Assembly: GCA_017303555.1 (NCBI GenBank)
Contig: JAFLCN010000005.1
Span: 1-64,000, forward strand
Reading direction: 5' to 3'
DNA: 64,000 nt
From: Planctomycetota bacterium
GTDB lineage: Bacteria > Planctomycetota > Phycisphaerae > Phycisphaerales > UBA1924
Shown: one piece after another, positions 44,601 through 52,663 of the stretch
How the letters are laid out: each line of letters begins with the position of its first letter
How positions within the stretch are numbered: position 1 is the stretch's first letter
The notes under the pieces: model-generated
Told to the model about the DNA's origin: nothing
Database searches by the model: none
Seen by the model: the letters and a program-made list of their open reading frames with translations, nothing else
Program-made: the position numbers and the translations under genes

Positions 44601-47600
44601 AGCCGCAAGGCCGCCGGTGCGGGTGACCGCGCGCAGCAGGACCGCCGATCCGTCGATGGCGGGAGTCTGCGAAAGGAAAATCTTGTCGACCCAGTTGCCG
44701 CTGGCGTTGCCCTCGCCCGTGTTTTTGACCGACCAGGTGAACGCGAAGGACTGACCTTCTTCCGCGACGGAAGGGGGGCTCACCGCAAGCGGTAGAAGAT
44801 CGACCGATGGCGTCGGCAGCAGGTCGAACGGCTTCGCGAGAGTCTGGTTGGATTCGCTGGTCTCGGTGATCGAGTCGGCCGCATCCGCGACCGCGACAAA
44901 GTAGCGCGTTTCTTGGGTCGAATAGTCGACCGGAAGCGAGATGGGAACGCTGAGCACGACCTCCGCACCGGCCGCGAGGCCGGCGGCAATCGGGGCCGTT
45001 CCGATCGTCGCTCCCGAAGGCGACGGCGAGGAAGACAATCGAACCGCCAATTCGGACGCTGCGGGCGTCGGCACCTGACCGATGTTGCCGACGGTGATTG
45101 AAATCGTCTCCGACTGTCCCGATCGCAGGGAATCGGGCGCTTCGATCTTCTTGACGATCAAGTCGGGGCCGGCGACGGTCAGCGCGGACGGACCCGCCAA
45201 GTTGTTCGCTTTGTTCAGTTCGACCACTGCGTTGTCGGCATCGGCGCGAACGAACAGACGGACGCTGGCGTCGGTGATTCCGCCGGGAAGCGAGACCGAG
45301 GCCGACCGATCCTGGCTGCCTCCCGAAGCCAGCAGCGCGGCGGGCACGCGAGCCAGCACGCGATCATCGCCATCCCCGGCGGCTTCGTTGATGGACAGAA
45401 TAATCGCATCCACCCGCGCTTCGGCGTCGCGCAGGCCGGTGTTCTCGACGTGCCAGGAGACAATGAATGGCTTACCCAGTTCCGCCGCGACAGGCGCCTG
45501 GAGGTTGGACGCGATCAATTCCGCGCCGCCGATCGAAATCGGACCGAAGGAAGCGGCGTTGTTGGTCTCGTCGGTTTCGCGCACAGCGCCGCCAGCGTCT
45601 CCCACGACGAACACGCGGTAGTCGCCGGGCATCGCTGCCGCGGGAATCCCGACTTCGGCGGATCGGATCGAACTTGCTCCCTTGACGATCGCATCGGAAG
45701 ACAACTGTGCGAGAACGCGGTCGTCGGAGTTGCCCAGAACGGAATCGGAGGAGAGAACGACGTCGGTTCGATAGCCGGAGGGGACGTTGCGATCGCCGGG
45801 ATTCGAAGCCTTCCACTGCACGGCGATGGGCTTGCCGATCGAACCGTTCGAGGGTGCCGCGACATCGGAAATGAGCAGGTCGGGAACGGAAACGGCGAAC
45901 GGAGCTGTAAAGGCGCCGTTGTCTGCTTCGCTGGTTTCGGGAACGATATTCGTGGCGTCGAGGTCAATGAAGACGAGGTATTGGCTCACTTCGAGATCGG
46001 ACGGCAGCGTGACATCGCGAATCACCTGACGATTCGCGCCCGCAGCAAGCACATCCGAAGAGAACGAACCGAGAACCCGGTCGTCGGCGTCACCCTTGAT
46101 GAGGTTGGTCGAGAGCGTCAGGCGGTCGGTCCAGCCGGTCTGGGTTGCGCCGTTGCCGCTGTTGCGCTGCTGGTAACCGATGCTGAAAGTGCGTTCCGGT
46201 GTTGCGTCGTCTCCGACTACGACATCTTGCAAAACCAGATTCGGGACGGTTACGGTGACGGCGATCGGGGCAGAGTTGTTGTTGGTGGTGCTGCTTTCGC
46301 TGAGCGAGCCGGTGAAATTGGTTCGACCAATGAGTTGATAGTCGCCTGAAGGAATGTTGCCGGGCACCGTCAGTTGAATGGTTCGGTCGACGAGATCGGC
46401 AGCGGCGAGCGGGCCGCTTGTAAACTGCTGGGCGAGGAAGATGTCGTCGCTGTCGCCGTAGGTTGAATTTGTTGAGAGCACGAAACGATCGATCCATGTG
46501 CCGATCGCGCTGCCATCACCGGTGTTGTTGATTCGATAACCAAGATTGATTTCTTGCCCGGGCGTGATTGTTGAAGGAAGCGTGACAACGCCGAGCACGA
46601 GATCTGGCAACTTGCCGGTAAAGGTCTGGCTGTTGACGAGTTTGTTGTTGTCGTTGTTGGACTCGAAGACAACGTTCGAGGCATCGGTCAGGGTCAGGAA
46701 ATAGAACGTGCCGGTCGCGCTGGCGGGGACTGTAATGCTTTTCTGACCTGTGTAGCTGGCACCGGCCGCGAGGTTGCCGGTGTAGGTGAACGTGCCAAGG
46801 CTGATCGGGCTGGTACCGGCTGTGGTCTTTGAAAGCAAGAACTCATCCACCCATGGCCCGGAAGCAGCGCCGGCACCGGTGTTGCGGACGGTCCAGAAAA
46901 CGTCGATGGTTTGACCGATGCTCACGGCAGAGGGAACGCTGATTGACTCAACAACGAGATCGGGGGGGACAATGAGGTCGACGGTACCGGTGGAGACGAC
47001 GGTGTTGTTGGCCTCGCCCGCGGCACCTTCGGGGACGTAGTTGTTCTCGTCCCCCTTCACCACCAGGTATCGCGCACCGCTGATGTTCGAAGGTAGCGTG
47101 AACGACACCGAGCGGTTGAACACCGCGCCCGGCTCCAAATAGCTGTTCCCCGTCGGACCACCGTACATGTAGTCCGAGTACCCGATCGACACATCATCCC
47201 CGTCGCCTGCCACGTTGTTCACCGACAGGAACAGCCGGTCCCGTGTGTAGTAGACGTACGCGCGGCCGCTCCCAGCGTTCCTCACCTGGTAGCTCAACGA
47301 CAGCGGCTGACCGATCCCGCTCTGCGAAGGAAGCACAATCCCCTCGACCAAAAAGTCCGGAAACACCGGCTTGACGTTGATCACACTCGACAGCAGCCCG
47401 TTGTTACTTTCATCGCTCTCCGTGACCACCCCGCCTGCATCTGTCACCACCACGAAATAGGCGTTGTTCACGATGCCCTGCGGCAGGGTCACGGTCTGGG
47501 TCTGTGTGTAACTGGCACCCGGAGCCAGCGGGCCGGGGATATTGAACAGGCCGATGAACGAATCATCGCCGATTGCCTGATCGGGCGAGAGCGCTAGACG

Positions 47601-47801
47601 GTCGCTCCACGGGCCGACGGCCGGGGCATCGCCGATGTTCTTCACCGTCCACGAAACCGACACAGCTGCGGCTTCGTCGGCAGTCGCCGGGCTGGTGATC
47701 GCCGTTACGACCAGATTTGGTGCGGCTGACGCACCGATCGCAAAGAGTATCAAATTTGCCAACAGAAAAAGCAACCGCGCACCGCTCGGCAGATTCGACA
47801 T
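38682..47801 (-). CDS. Giant secreted CARDB-repeat protein with dockerin-like modules
   Basis: 3,039 residues. Signal peptide at the chosen start (MSNLPSGARLLFLLANLILF). Ten CARDB repeats of about 120 residues fill roughly the first 1,240 (PDLVV.., WTVKNTG, ESNN signatures). Then come Ig-like and carboxypeptidase-regulatory-like domains, a poly-Gly stretch, a Cys-rich domain (CCLSRNAC..KCSCSITRDC), more beta domains, an internal dockerin-like EF pair (GDVTGDQRVNNTDV, near 2,675), HAF-type repeats (GINEQGILVGES, INDRNWAVGYV) and a C-terminal dockerin-like DVNNDGTVDVADL..DFNGDGMADDDDV. A GTG 44 codons upstream would directly follow the previous gene's stop, but the signal peptide favours this ATG. 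Probably a cell-surface adhesin or scaffold. Confidence 0.85.
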   Translation of the reverse strand: MSNLPSGARLLFLLANLILFAIGASAAPNLVVTAITSPATADEAAAVSVSWTVKNIGDAPAVGPWSDRLALSPDQAIGDDSFIGLFNIPGPLAPGASYTQTQTVTLPQGIVNNAYFVVVTDAGGVVTESDESNNGLLSSVINVKPVFPDFLVEGIVLPSQSGIGQPLSLSYQVRNAGSGRAYVYYTRDRLFLSVNNVAGDGDDVSIGYSDYMYGGPTGNSYLEPGAVFNRSVSFTLPSNISGARYLVVKGDENNYVPEGAAGEANNTVVSTGTVDLIVPPDLVVESISVPSAVSIGQTIDVFWTVRNTGAGAASGPWVDEFLLSKTTAGTSPISLGTFTYTGNLAAGASYTGQKSITVPASATGTFYFLTLTDASNVVFESNNDNNKLVNSQTFTGKLPDLVLGVVTLPSTITPGQEINLGYRINNTGDGSAIGTWIDRFVLSTNSTYGDSDDIFLAQQFTSGPLAAADLVDRTIQLTVPGNIPSGDYQLIGRTNFTGSLSESSTTNNNSAPIAVTVTVPNLVLQDVVVGDDATPERTFSIGYQQRNSGNGATQTGWTDRLTLSTNLIKGDADDRVLGSFSSDVLAAGANRQVIRDVTLPSDLEVSQYLVFIDLDATNIVPETSEADNGAFTAPFAVSVPDLLISDVAAPSNGSIGKPIAVQWKASNPGDRNVPSGYRTDVVLSSDSVLGNSDDRVLAQLSSDAIVKGASSIRSAEVGIPAAAMPGDYRVFVVGDAGGAVRETDETNNAASFGPISIGGAELIASNLQAPVAAELGKPFIVSWHVENTGLRDAEARVDAIILSINEAAGDGDDRVLARVPAALLASGGSQDRSASVSLPGGITDASVRLFVRADADNAVVELNKANNLAGPSALTVAGPDLIVKKIEAPDSLRSGQSETISITVGNIGQVPTPAASELAVRLSSSPSPSGATIGTAPIAAGLAAGAEVVLSVPISLPVDYSTQETRYFVAVADAADSITETSESNQTLAKPFDLLPTPSVDLLPLAVSPPSVAEEGQSFAFTWSVKNTGEGNASGNWVDKIFLSQTPAIDGSAVLLRAVTRTGGLAAGASYLVNDQAVVPAGLDGTFYLVLRTDSENNVPEPVGESNNVRASSAFAIEQRTLPDLSLTQIILGSNRYVGQSLNVIYQVRNLGPGTVNAGWSDRVYIGSDSGGDPLDPAGLTQVAVFTRTAQVLPLFGYGETASITLPATPGRYRIVVRADDNGLNATPPGNVKDVTRSNNARVEFVQVIEPEYAAKAETVFTDGPSGSAVAITGNATRNADGGPAANADVQVAIVVREVRRNIAVRTDSQGKFTTSFQSLPTEAGRYALFAKHPASPDPAAQDTFELDGFSVSPTFASIRLLPGETRTGTFRVTNSGDAPIENFTVTLSGGASNVHVDASAPPTVPAGGGIDVAYTVNATNSESSLADTTFTLSGGLAPPLTATLRVDAGPLAPTLVATPASIVTTMVRGQQNTVEIAVKNTGGLPTGALSVAAPAQPWLFISSPKTIAPLAANAETRIVLTLLPDTTTVLGMYSGTIVVNSPTGNLAIPFSINCISAGKGTLRVTATDEFTYYGDGRPNVAGAQIILRDAVTKDLVAQATTDTTGIAEFVDLREARYDVEATKAEHGLFRGQILVNAGRVNALEAFLPRQLVSYKWTVVPTTIVDKYEIKLEATFTTNVPAPVVTVEPALVDLRNIPPEGLQVNFTIRNQGLIAAEDVALDVAGDSNVSVTPLVRTIGTLAANSSATIPVFFNRVTRRDLTSQGTPDIEVGCFNVSTEVAYAFVCGEKRGYRIPVFYQIPGCGGGGGPSGGITGGSGIAGTGVGGGGGGGGEGGPGSWTYPDLQVPQWVEQVFCCLSRNACIKSILACTPFSIASKLADWAFVSDSYEPDVPEAVKDAYEQTLEDLEEYLDSIDKLKLYQIYKCSCSITRDCVVECIFAPPGGPNACSATDVANAIAGALLMRADAPTDDIALAAMKNERERLARMMRPIARVFGDVVWLEVEDTATLRAWILAFDQRRTLESPEGEYVSETERASLLAITIPQPLTALQVNRFLDRWNRTIEYRELEIFNVGDVPTEFSTDFIAVDYVGIAAMDADRSVRSMIEEGFVYGLDAYNTSRDALEATRRSSGQGVCAQVKIKIDQELALTRDAFNATLEIENNGTSDPLTAVNAEVVIKDENGVDATDLFALQDPIATGFGGSPGSRSVAPKSVGSLKWLIVPSKDAAPTEPKKYSVSGSFTYTVNGETIRVPLYPADITVLPNPSLKLKYFLEKEVFSDDPFTPETEPSVPFSLGLLIENNGAGAAKAVQITSAQPEIIENKKGLLIDFKIIATELNSNPMTPSLQVQFGDIGPGQRKIAQFFMTSSLMGKFTTFKATFENLNGLGKPGLSIIDSVDVFPATHVVKAEDDTLPDFLTDQTADPINMPDHVHLSTGPVMTVVPVRTFDMAIDSATQSARVAAAVAPTSYCYFRIPDPFGATLVLTEVRRSDGKIIKLGANAWQTSKINRDGEGGVPAGTPERYVHIFDQAGTGSYRLSFNSTGPGPNVSALRLARMHGTDAEALIPVAANGQSVEPRAGGVRKLVVRFAEPVTTASFVKANSSLSARGSPGNDLIDVSPYQSTFGLEDGGLTGVIEFDPPLPDRTRYCLDLANLQLRRGGAAIENGRYAFVAFAGDVTGDQRVNNTDVGAVLSRRGVVVSESSALGDIRCDVNADGVINEQDLAITLAARGADMRVISDACPAASVREGDGLTTRREFPIDGDLSESAPIPVDPPSWLGRSMPEKIADAIASLDRTPRSVNSSAEGAHNSFVWTAENSRGIVCGFTGSGFAHQRAAWLGAPTQSGNRPVYILGTLGGSTSAARGINEQGILVGESLTADGRARAFLYSDRAGMKRLDQGVELIGSATDINDRNWAVGYVIAPNGRTRAVGWFGWFGALDLNALLPQGSGWELESVLGFDRSGLVVGRGRYQGQQSDFRMRLNPHDALLADVNNDGTVDVADLQSFAAAYQNGAPVGDFNGDGMADDDDVIAFAEAYAGGS

Positions 47802-47933
47802 GCTTTCGGCCCCCGCTCCAAACCCCAGAACAATTACGCGGCGACGCCGTTGTCGCACACGATCCAAAAACCGTACCAAGTTGTCGCGTGTGCCGCAAGC
47901 CGGCCTCACGCGCCGGATCCAATCCTCAAGCAC

Positions 47934-48590
47934 TTACAGCACGCGAGTCGGCGGCCGCCGATGCCTGCGCGTGAGGAGAACAAGTCCGACGCCCGCGATC
48001 GCGGGCGCGCCGGGACTCGGCACCAGAAGGAAAGTCAGCCCCGGGCCGTCAGTAACCGCGATCTCGTCGATCCCGTTTGCAATAGTGTCAGACTTCGCGC
48101 GCACGACGAAAGAGCTGCTCGCAAACCCAGGCGGCACACGAAATTGGATCACGGCGATGCGGCCGGTCGTGAAAGCGCCATCCGGAACGACGTTGGAGAG
48201 CTCAAAATCGGCGACATTCGGCGCGTAGCCGAAACCCGAAAGCAGATCATTTGTGATCGCGAGGGGCAGTTGGGTCAGTCGCGGCTTGCTGTCGTCGAAG
48301 ATTGTCCCGGTTTCGTACGGGGCGGTCCAGAGCACGCTCTCCAAGATGAGGCCGGGGACAGAAAACTCGACGCGGAAGATTGCCGAGTTGTGCGCGATCG
48401 CGCTGCCGTCGCTGGATGTAAGATTAAACCGAACGTTTACCAACTCGCCGATCGAGACCACGCTCGAAGCGCCCGGATCGAGCGCGGGTGAAAGGATGTA
48501 GCCACCCAGGCAGGTACTTGCGGGGAATGAGCCAGCCACAAGGCCTGCCGCCACCATGACACTGAGATTCAGAGCACGAACGACCCGCAT
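47934..48590 (-). CDS. Exported protein with PEP-CTERM-like sorting tail
   Basis: 218 residues. Signal peptide (MRVVRALNLSVMVAAGLVAG), a beta-rich middle resembling cohesin-like secreted domains (VRFNLTSSDGSAIAHNSA; AVIQFRVPPGFASSSFVV), and a C-terminus of VPSPGAP, a hydrophobic helix and RRHRR, the planctomycete variant of PEP-CTERM sorting signals. GGGGGG before the ATG. It lies 132 bases upstream of the giant CARDB gene on the same strand; cohesin-like and dockerin-like partners in adjacent genes would fit a surface complex, which is inference. Confidence 0.75.
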   Translation of the reverse strand: MRVVRALNLSVMVAAGLVAGSFPASTCLGGYILSPALDPGASSVVSIGELVNVRFNLTSSDGSAIAHNSAIFRVEFSVPGLILESVLWTAPYETGTIFDDSKPRLTQLPLAITNDLLSGFGYAPNVADFELSNVVPDGAFTTGRIAVIQFRVPPGFASSSFVVRAKSDTIANGIDEIAVTDGPGLTFLLVPSPGAPAIAGVGLVLLTRRHRRPPTRVL

Positions 48591-49352
48591 GCACACCCCC
48601 CGCGCCGAAGGCAATGAGGGAACTATGCAACGGGATTTTCGGAGCGGCAAGCAAAATGCGGACCAAGCACCGGCCTTCCTCTATTCTTTGCGCCTGATTT
48701 TGCTGCAGCTCAGCACGCGTGCTTTGTCTGATGCGATCGCGTCACACTTGGACTTTCTGAAGCCAGCGAGCGGGGAAGTTCCGGATCTCGGCGGCAAAAA
48801 ACCGAATGCTGAGTGCACCGACTTCCACCTCACGCACTCGTAACCTTCCTAACGGGTCAACGAACGGGGGATGCGCTCAGGTTAACAGTTACCTTTCCGG
48901 GTGAAAAAGGCGGTCGCTCTCGAAGGGCGATTTGGAAACCGTTCCGCTCGGGGAGTTCTGAGAAAGGCCTCGTAAAGAGGCCTTTTCTCGTTAACGGTCT
49001 GGGCCTTTCGCCCACCGCGCGTATCTCTCGGGAATCGTGGCACTTCCTGATAGTCCACGATTTGCCGGGCGCTCTCGAATCCGAGGCATCGCATCGCCAT
49101 TTCGGTCGCCACGCTGGGGTTGGGGACCGAAAGTCTCTCCGCGCTCTCGAACGCCCGGGAGAGTCTGGTTAACGCGCCGTCGGGGTGAACGAGGGGTGAG
49201 ATTCGGACCCTGCGCCGCTCCCCGACCGTTTCGCGTATTCAGAGGCAGACGGCCCGCACCGGACGCGGGCCCCATTCCAGCATCAGGTGCGAAGCCGAGC
49301 GCCAAGCGCACGCCCGCACGGATGCATGTCCCCCTTCACGGAGGATGTGCCC
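48591..49352. other. Long intergenic region left of element 2
   Basis: No supported gene. It contains a near-perfect hairpin at 48963-48985 and three copies of CGCTCTCGAA (48915, 49070, 49142). It probably holds the promoter of the PEP-CTERM gene and the left boundary of the second element. Confidence 0.4.
48963..48985. terminator. Bidirectional hairpin terminator candidate
   Basis: AAAGGCCTC, loop GTAAA, GAGGCCTTT, followed by TCTCG: a nine-base-pair stem with A/T flanks on both sides, so it could end transcripts in either direction. Confidence 0.55.
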
Positions 49353-49595
49353 GTGCACGACACCGCGCTCACGGACGATGCGCCCGCCCCCACCCCCCCA
49401 ACCGCCTCGCTTGATCCCGATGCCCCGACCACGCCCGCCGCGCGGCTGAACAACATCGCAGCCATCTTTGCCGAGGGCATCCGCCGCCGGCGGCGACAGG
49501 TCGCCATTTCGGGGCCGAGCATCGAGCATCAAGAAGGCTCTCCGACTCGACTTGAACTCTCCGAGCATGCCCGCCCTGATGGGTCGCGTGGTTAA
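49353..49595 (+). CDS. Small protein preceding DUF2924 gene (cassette 2)
   Basis: 80 residues from a GTG with GGAGG eight bases upstream (an in-frame ATG at 49326 lacks a ribosome site). The N-terminal 35 residues are Pro/Ala/Thr/Asp-rich; the core is LNNIAAIFAEGIRRRRRQ, then a polar tail with IEH and TRL. It matches the cassette 1 small protein in length, position and core pattern. Function unknown. Confidence 0.55.
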   Translation: MHDTALTDDAPAPTPPTASLDPDAPTTPAARLNNIAAIFAEGIRRRRRQVAISGPSIEHQEGSPTRLELSEHARPDGSRG

Positions 49596-49618
49596 CGACC
49601 ACGAGAACGGAGACCCCG

Positions 49619-50140
49619 ATGGCGATCGATGTGAATGCAGCCGAACGGGCCTTGGAACAGATGACGGTGCCGCAGCTGAAGCAGCGGTACGCCAAGGTCT
49701 ACGGCGAAGAAACTCGCACGCACCACAAGGTGCTGCTCATCAAACGGATTCTCTGGCGGATGCAGGCGCTTCGGGAGGGCGACCTCTCCGAGCGCGCTCG
49801 CCAACGGGCGCGTGAACTGGCCAACGAAGCTGACCTGCGGCGAAGCCCGCCACGCGCCCAATCGCCGGACGCGCCCAAGCCCCGGGCCAACGGCGAGAGC
49901 GTGGTGAGCGTGCCCATCCACATGCGAGAGGACGGGCGGCTGCCGCCACCCGGGACGGTCCTCCGCCGCGAGTACAAGGGCCGCGCCGTGTTTGTCCGCG
50001 TGCTGTCCAAAGGCTTCGAGTTTGAGGGAGAAGTCTACCGGTCGCTGAGCGCCATCGCGGCGAAGGTGACCGGCTCGCACTGGAACGGATTCCGCTTCTT
50101 CGGGCTCAATGAGCCCGGCACCACGGAGGGCAACGTATGA
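49619..50140 (+). CDS. DUF2924 protein (cassette 2)
   Basis: 173 residues: MTVPQLKQRYAKVYGEE, HHKVLLIKRILWRMQALREG, SERARQRARELANEA, and a C-terminal REYKGRAVFVRVLSKGFEFE block ending SHWNGFRFFGL. It aligns along its full length with the cassette 1 protein, with a longer Pro-rich linker. GGAG seven bases upstream. The stop overlaps the recombinase ATG. Confidence 0.87.
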   Translation: MAIDVNAAERALEQMTVPQLKQRYAKVYGEETRTHHKVLLIKRILWRMQALREGDLSERARQRARELANEADLRRSPPRAQSPDAPKPRANGESVVSVPIHMREDGRLPPPGTVLRREYKGRAVFVRVLSKGFEFEGEVYRSLSAIAAKVTGSHWNGFRFFGLNEPGTTEGNV

Positions 50141-51729
50141 AATCGTCAATCAATGCAGCAACACCCAAGCAGTCCGGCGTGCCGACGGTGCGCTGCGCCA
50201 TCTACACCCGCAAGTCCAGCGAACAGGGACTCGAGCAGGAGTTCAACTCGCTGCACGCCCAGCGCGAGAGTGCTGAGGCCTACATCGCCAGCATGAAGCA
50301 CGAGGGCTGGGTCGCGCTGCCGGACCAGTACAACGACGGCGGCTTCACCGGCGGGAACACCGACCGACCCGGCTGCCAGCGGCTCATGGCGGACATTGAG
50401 GCCGGGAAGGTCGACTGCGTGGTGGTCTACAAGGTCGATCGCCTGTCACGATCGCTCCTGGACTTTGCCCGCATGATGGCGGTCTTTGAGAAACACCGCG
50501 TGTCGTTTGTATCGGTGACGCAGCAGTTCAACACCACGCAATCGATGGGGCGGCTCACGCTGAACATCCTGCTCTCGTTCGCCCAGTTCGAGCGGGAGAT
50601 CATCTCCGAGCGCACCCGCGACAAGATCGCCGCGTCCAAGCGCAAGGGCAAGTGGTTCGGCGGCAAGCCAATCCTGGGGTACGACCTCGCGCCCCAGCCC
50701 GCGGGCGGGAGCAAGCTCGTCGTCAACGCCGCGGAGGCGGAGCTCGTCCGCGAAGTCTACCACTTGTATCTGGAGCACCGCTCGCTCACCAAGGTGGCCC
50801 AGATCCTCAACGCCCGCGGCAGCACGAGCAAGCGCTGGACGACCCGCAAGGGCACGGCGGTCGGCGGCCGGGTGTGGGACAAGCACCTGCTCATCAATCT
50901 CCTTACCAACCCGGCCTATGTGGGCAAGGTCAAGCACAAAAAGGAGCTGTTCGCCGGCGAACACGCGGCCATCGTTAACGAGCGGCTGTGGCAGCAGGTC
51001 TTCCAGACGATCAAGCACAACGGCCGCACCGGCGGCATGCACGTCCGCAACCAGCACGGGGCGCTGCTTAAGGGGCTGATTCACTGCGGGCCGTGCGGGC
51101 ACGCGATGGGCCACACCTACAGCGTCAAAGACGGCAAGGCCGCGTACCGCTACTACGTCTGCTACGTCGCCCAGAAGCAGGGCTGGCACGCGTGCCCGTC
51201 GGGCTCCCTGCCCGCCGAGCAGATCGAAAGGCTGGTAGTAGATCGGATCAAGCACATCGGCAGCGACGCCGCGTTGGTCGCGGCGACATTCCGCCAGTTG
51301 CAGAGCGGCATCCGCTCTCGGAGCGCCCAGATCGAGAAGGACCACACGGCGAGCACGCGTGAGATCCAGAAGATTGAGGGCGACATCCGCAAGGCCGCGA
51401 TGACCGCAGGCACGGACGCCAACGCCGCCGCCCGTCTGGCCGACCTCCACGAACGCCTGGCGACGGCCAGCGAGCGGGCGCGGGTTCTTCGCGCCGAGGC
51501 GGACCAGGTCGACGGCGAGTCGATCACCCAGGCCGACGTCGCGGCCTCGCTCCGCGAGTTCGCCGCGACGTGGGACGTGCTCTACCCGCGGGAACAGGCG
51601 GCCGTGCTGGCGAACCTCGTCAAACGGGTGGACTACGACGGTGCAAAGAAGACGGTGTCGATCACGTTCCATCCCGCCGGGCTGCGCATGCTCGGCCAAG
51701 CACCCGTTGAGCACGAGGAGGTCGCATGA
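50137..51729 (+). CDS. Large serine recombinase (cassette 2)
   Basis: 530 residues. Nucleophile motif YTRKS (Ser27), DGGFTGGNTDRPGCQRLM, YKVDRLSRSLLDFA and FAQFEREIISERTRDKI; the recombinase domain has GKPILGYD; the zinc ribbon is CGPCGHAMG..YYVCYVAQKQGWHAC; a coiled-coil C-terminus follows. The catalytic domains of the two recombinases share many blocks but differ at roughly two in five positions by eye, so target sites probably differ. ATGA overlaps on both sides. Confidence 0.95.
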   Translation: MKSSINAATPKQSGVPTVRCAIYTRKSSEQGLEQEFNSLHAQRESAEAYIASMKHEGWVALPDQYNDGGFTGGNTDRPGCQRLMADIEAGKVDCVVVYKVDRLSRSLLDFARMMAVFEKHRVSFVSVTQQFNTTQSMGRLTLNILLSFAQFEREIISERTRDKIAASKRKGKWFGGKPILGYDLAPQPAGGSKLVVNAAEAELVREVYHLYLEHRSLTKVAQILNARGSTSKRWTTRKGTAVGGRVWDKHLLINLLTNPAYVGKVKHKKELFAGEHAAIVNERLWQQVFQTIKHNGRTGGMHVRNQHGALLKGLIHCGPCGHAMGHTYSVKDGKAAYRYYVCYVAQKQGWHACPSGSLPAEQIERLVVDRIKHIGSDAALVAATFRQLQSGIRSRSAQIEKDHTASTREIQKIEGDIRKAAMTAGTDANAAARLADLHERLATASERARVLRAEADQVDGESITQADVAASLREFAATWDVLYPREQAAVLANLVKRVDYDGAKKTVSITFHPAGLRMLGQAPVEHEEVA

Positions 51730-52157
51730 AAGACATGCACGACGTCACGATCGAGTTCCCAGTGCACTTCACGCGGGGGGCGGCGGGCCGGAAAGAGGTC
51801 AACGTCGGCGTGGAGCCTGCGGCGCAGCCCGTTGAAGCGGGCCGCGTGCCCCGTGTCGCCCGCCTGATGGCGCTGGCGATCCGGTTCGAGGAGCTGGTTC
51901 GGCTGGGAGAGGTCGAATCCCACGCCGACCTCGCCCGGTTGGGGCAAGTCACGCGGGCTCGGATCAGCCAGATCATGGATCTGCTGTGCCTGGCTCCGGA
52001 CATCCAGGAGGATTTGCTGTTCCTGCCCCGCGTTGAGCGTGAGCGCGATGCAGTCAGCGAGCACGAACTGCGCACGGTGTGTGCCGCCTCGGACTGGTGC
52101 GAGCAGCGCCGGCGCTGGCGGGCGATGCTGAAGGCTCAACGCCCGTCGCAGAATTGA
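51726..52157 (+). CDS. KorB/ParB-like HTH regulator (cassette 2)
   Basis: 143 residues. The HTH SHADLARLGQVTRARISQIM is followed by DLLCLAPDIQEDLLFLPRVE. It is clearly homologous to the cassette 1 regulator, including the C-terminal DWCEQRRRWRAML versus DWKKQRRMFAAIL. A 12-base-pair hairpin lies just after the stop. Confidence 0.82.
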   Translation: MKDMHDVTIEFPVHFTRGAAGRKEVNVGVEPAAQPVEAGRVPRVARLMALAIRFEELVRLGEVESHADLARLGQVTRARISQIMDLLCLAPDIQEDLLFLPRVERERDAVSEHELRTVCAASDWCEQRRRWRAMLKAQRPSQN

Positions 52158-52162
52158 ACAAA

Positions 52163-52196
52163 GCCCGGCGAACCGCGATGAGACGGTTCGCCGGGC
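52163..52196. terminator. Hairpin after the KorB-like gene
   Basis: A perfect 12-base-pair inverted repeat (GCCCGGCGAACC / GGTTCGCCGGGC) with a ten-base loop, between two convergent genes. No T-run follows, so termination is likely but unproven. Confidence 0.5.
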
Positions 52197-52213
52197 GAGC
52201 TACGAGGGCTTCG

Positions 52214-52543
52214 TTAAGTCAGATTCGGAACGGTGGCCGAGCTCAGCCGGAATGTGTAGACGAAGATGGCGGCGGGATCGAGTCCGTCGAACCGCTTCCC
52301 CCAGCCGCCGAGCTTCTTCCGCAGCGAATACTCAACCCGACGCGCCTCATCGGCGGTGTCGCAACCGATGATCAAGAACGGGTCGCGTGTGGAGTTGATG
52401 CAGTGCTCGCTGATGAGTTGCTCGCGTGGATTGCACGTGACGCCGATAAACCAGCGCTTGTGGTCACCACCGTTGCGTTCAATGAACTGCGTGATTCTCT
52501 CGGCGGGCGATGGACGCGCTGGCGGGGCCTGGACAGTCGACAT
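52214..52543 (-). CDS. Small GIY-YIG-like protein
   Basis: 109 residues. The core RWFIGVTCNPREQLISEH, followed by DTADEARRVEYSLRKKLG and FVYTFRLS, resembles small GIY-YIG-type proteins (WYIGITxxPxxRL, ARxxEKYFxxxG) in spacing, though the first Tyr is replaced by Phe. GGAG seven bases upstream fixes the start. Convergent with the KorB-like gene and divergent from the next gene. Activity uncertain. Confidence 0.5.
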   Translation of the reverse strand: MSTVQAPPARPSPAERITQFIERNGGDHKRWFIGVTCNPREQLISEHCINSTRDPFLIIGCDTADEARRVEYSLRKKLGGWGKRFDGLDPAAIFVYTFRLSSATVPNLT

Positions 52544-52576
52544 GTGGGAGCTCCTCGTGCTCGTTTTGTCAGATCT

Positions 52577-52598
52577 CCGCCGAGCGGTCGCTCGGCGG
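52577..52598. repeat. 9-bp palindromic hairpin in divergent promoter region
   Basis: CCGCCGAGC, four-base centre, GCTCGGCGG between divergently transcribed genes; a candidate operator. Confidence 0.4.
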
Positions 52599-52663
52599 GA
52601 GTGGCCGATAGGCCCTCCACCCCTGAATACGCAAAACGACCACGCTTCTACACTTTCCCGATC

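Noticed and set aside
47801-47933. GTG start 44 codons upstream for the giant CARDB protein
   Set aside because: It directly follows the previous stop, but would bury the clear signal peptide behind an Arg-rich segment; kept only as an alternative.
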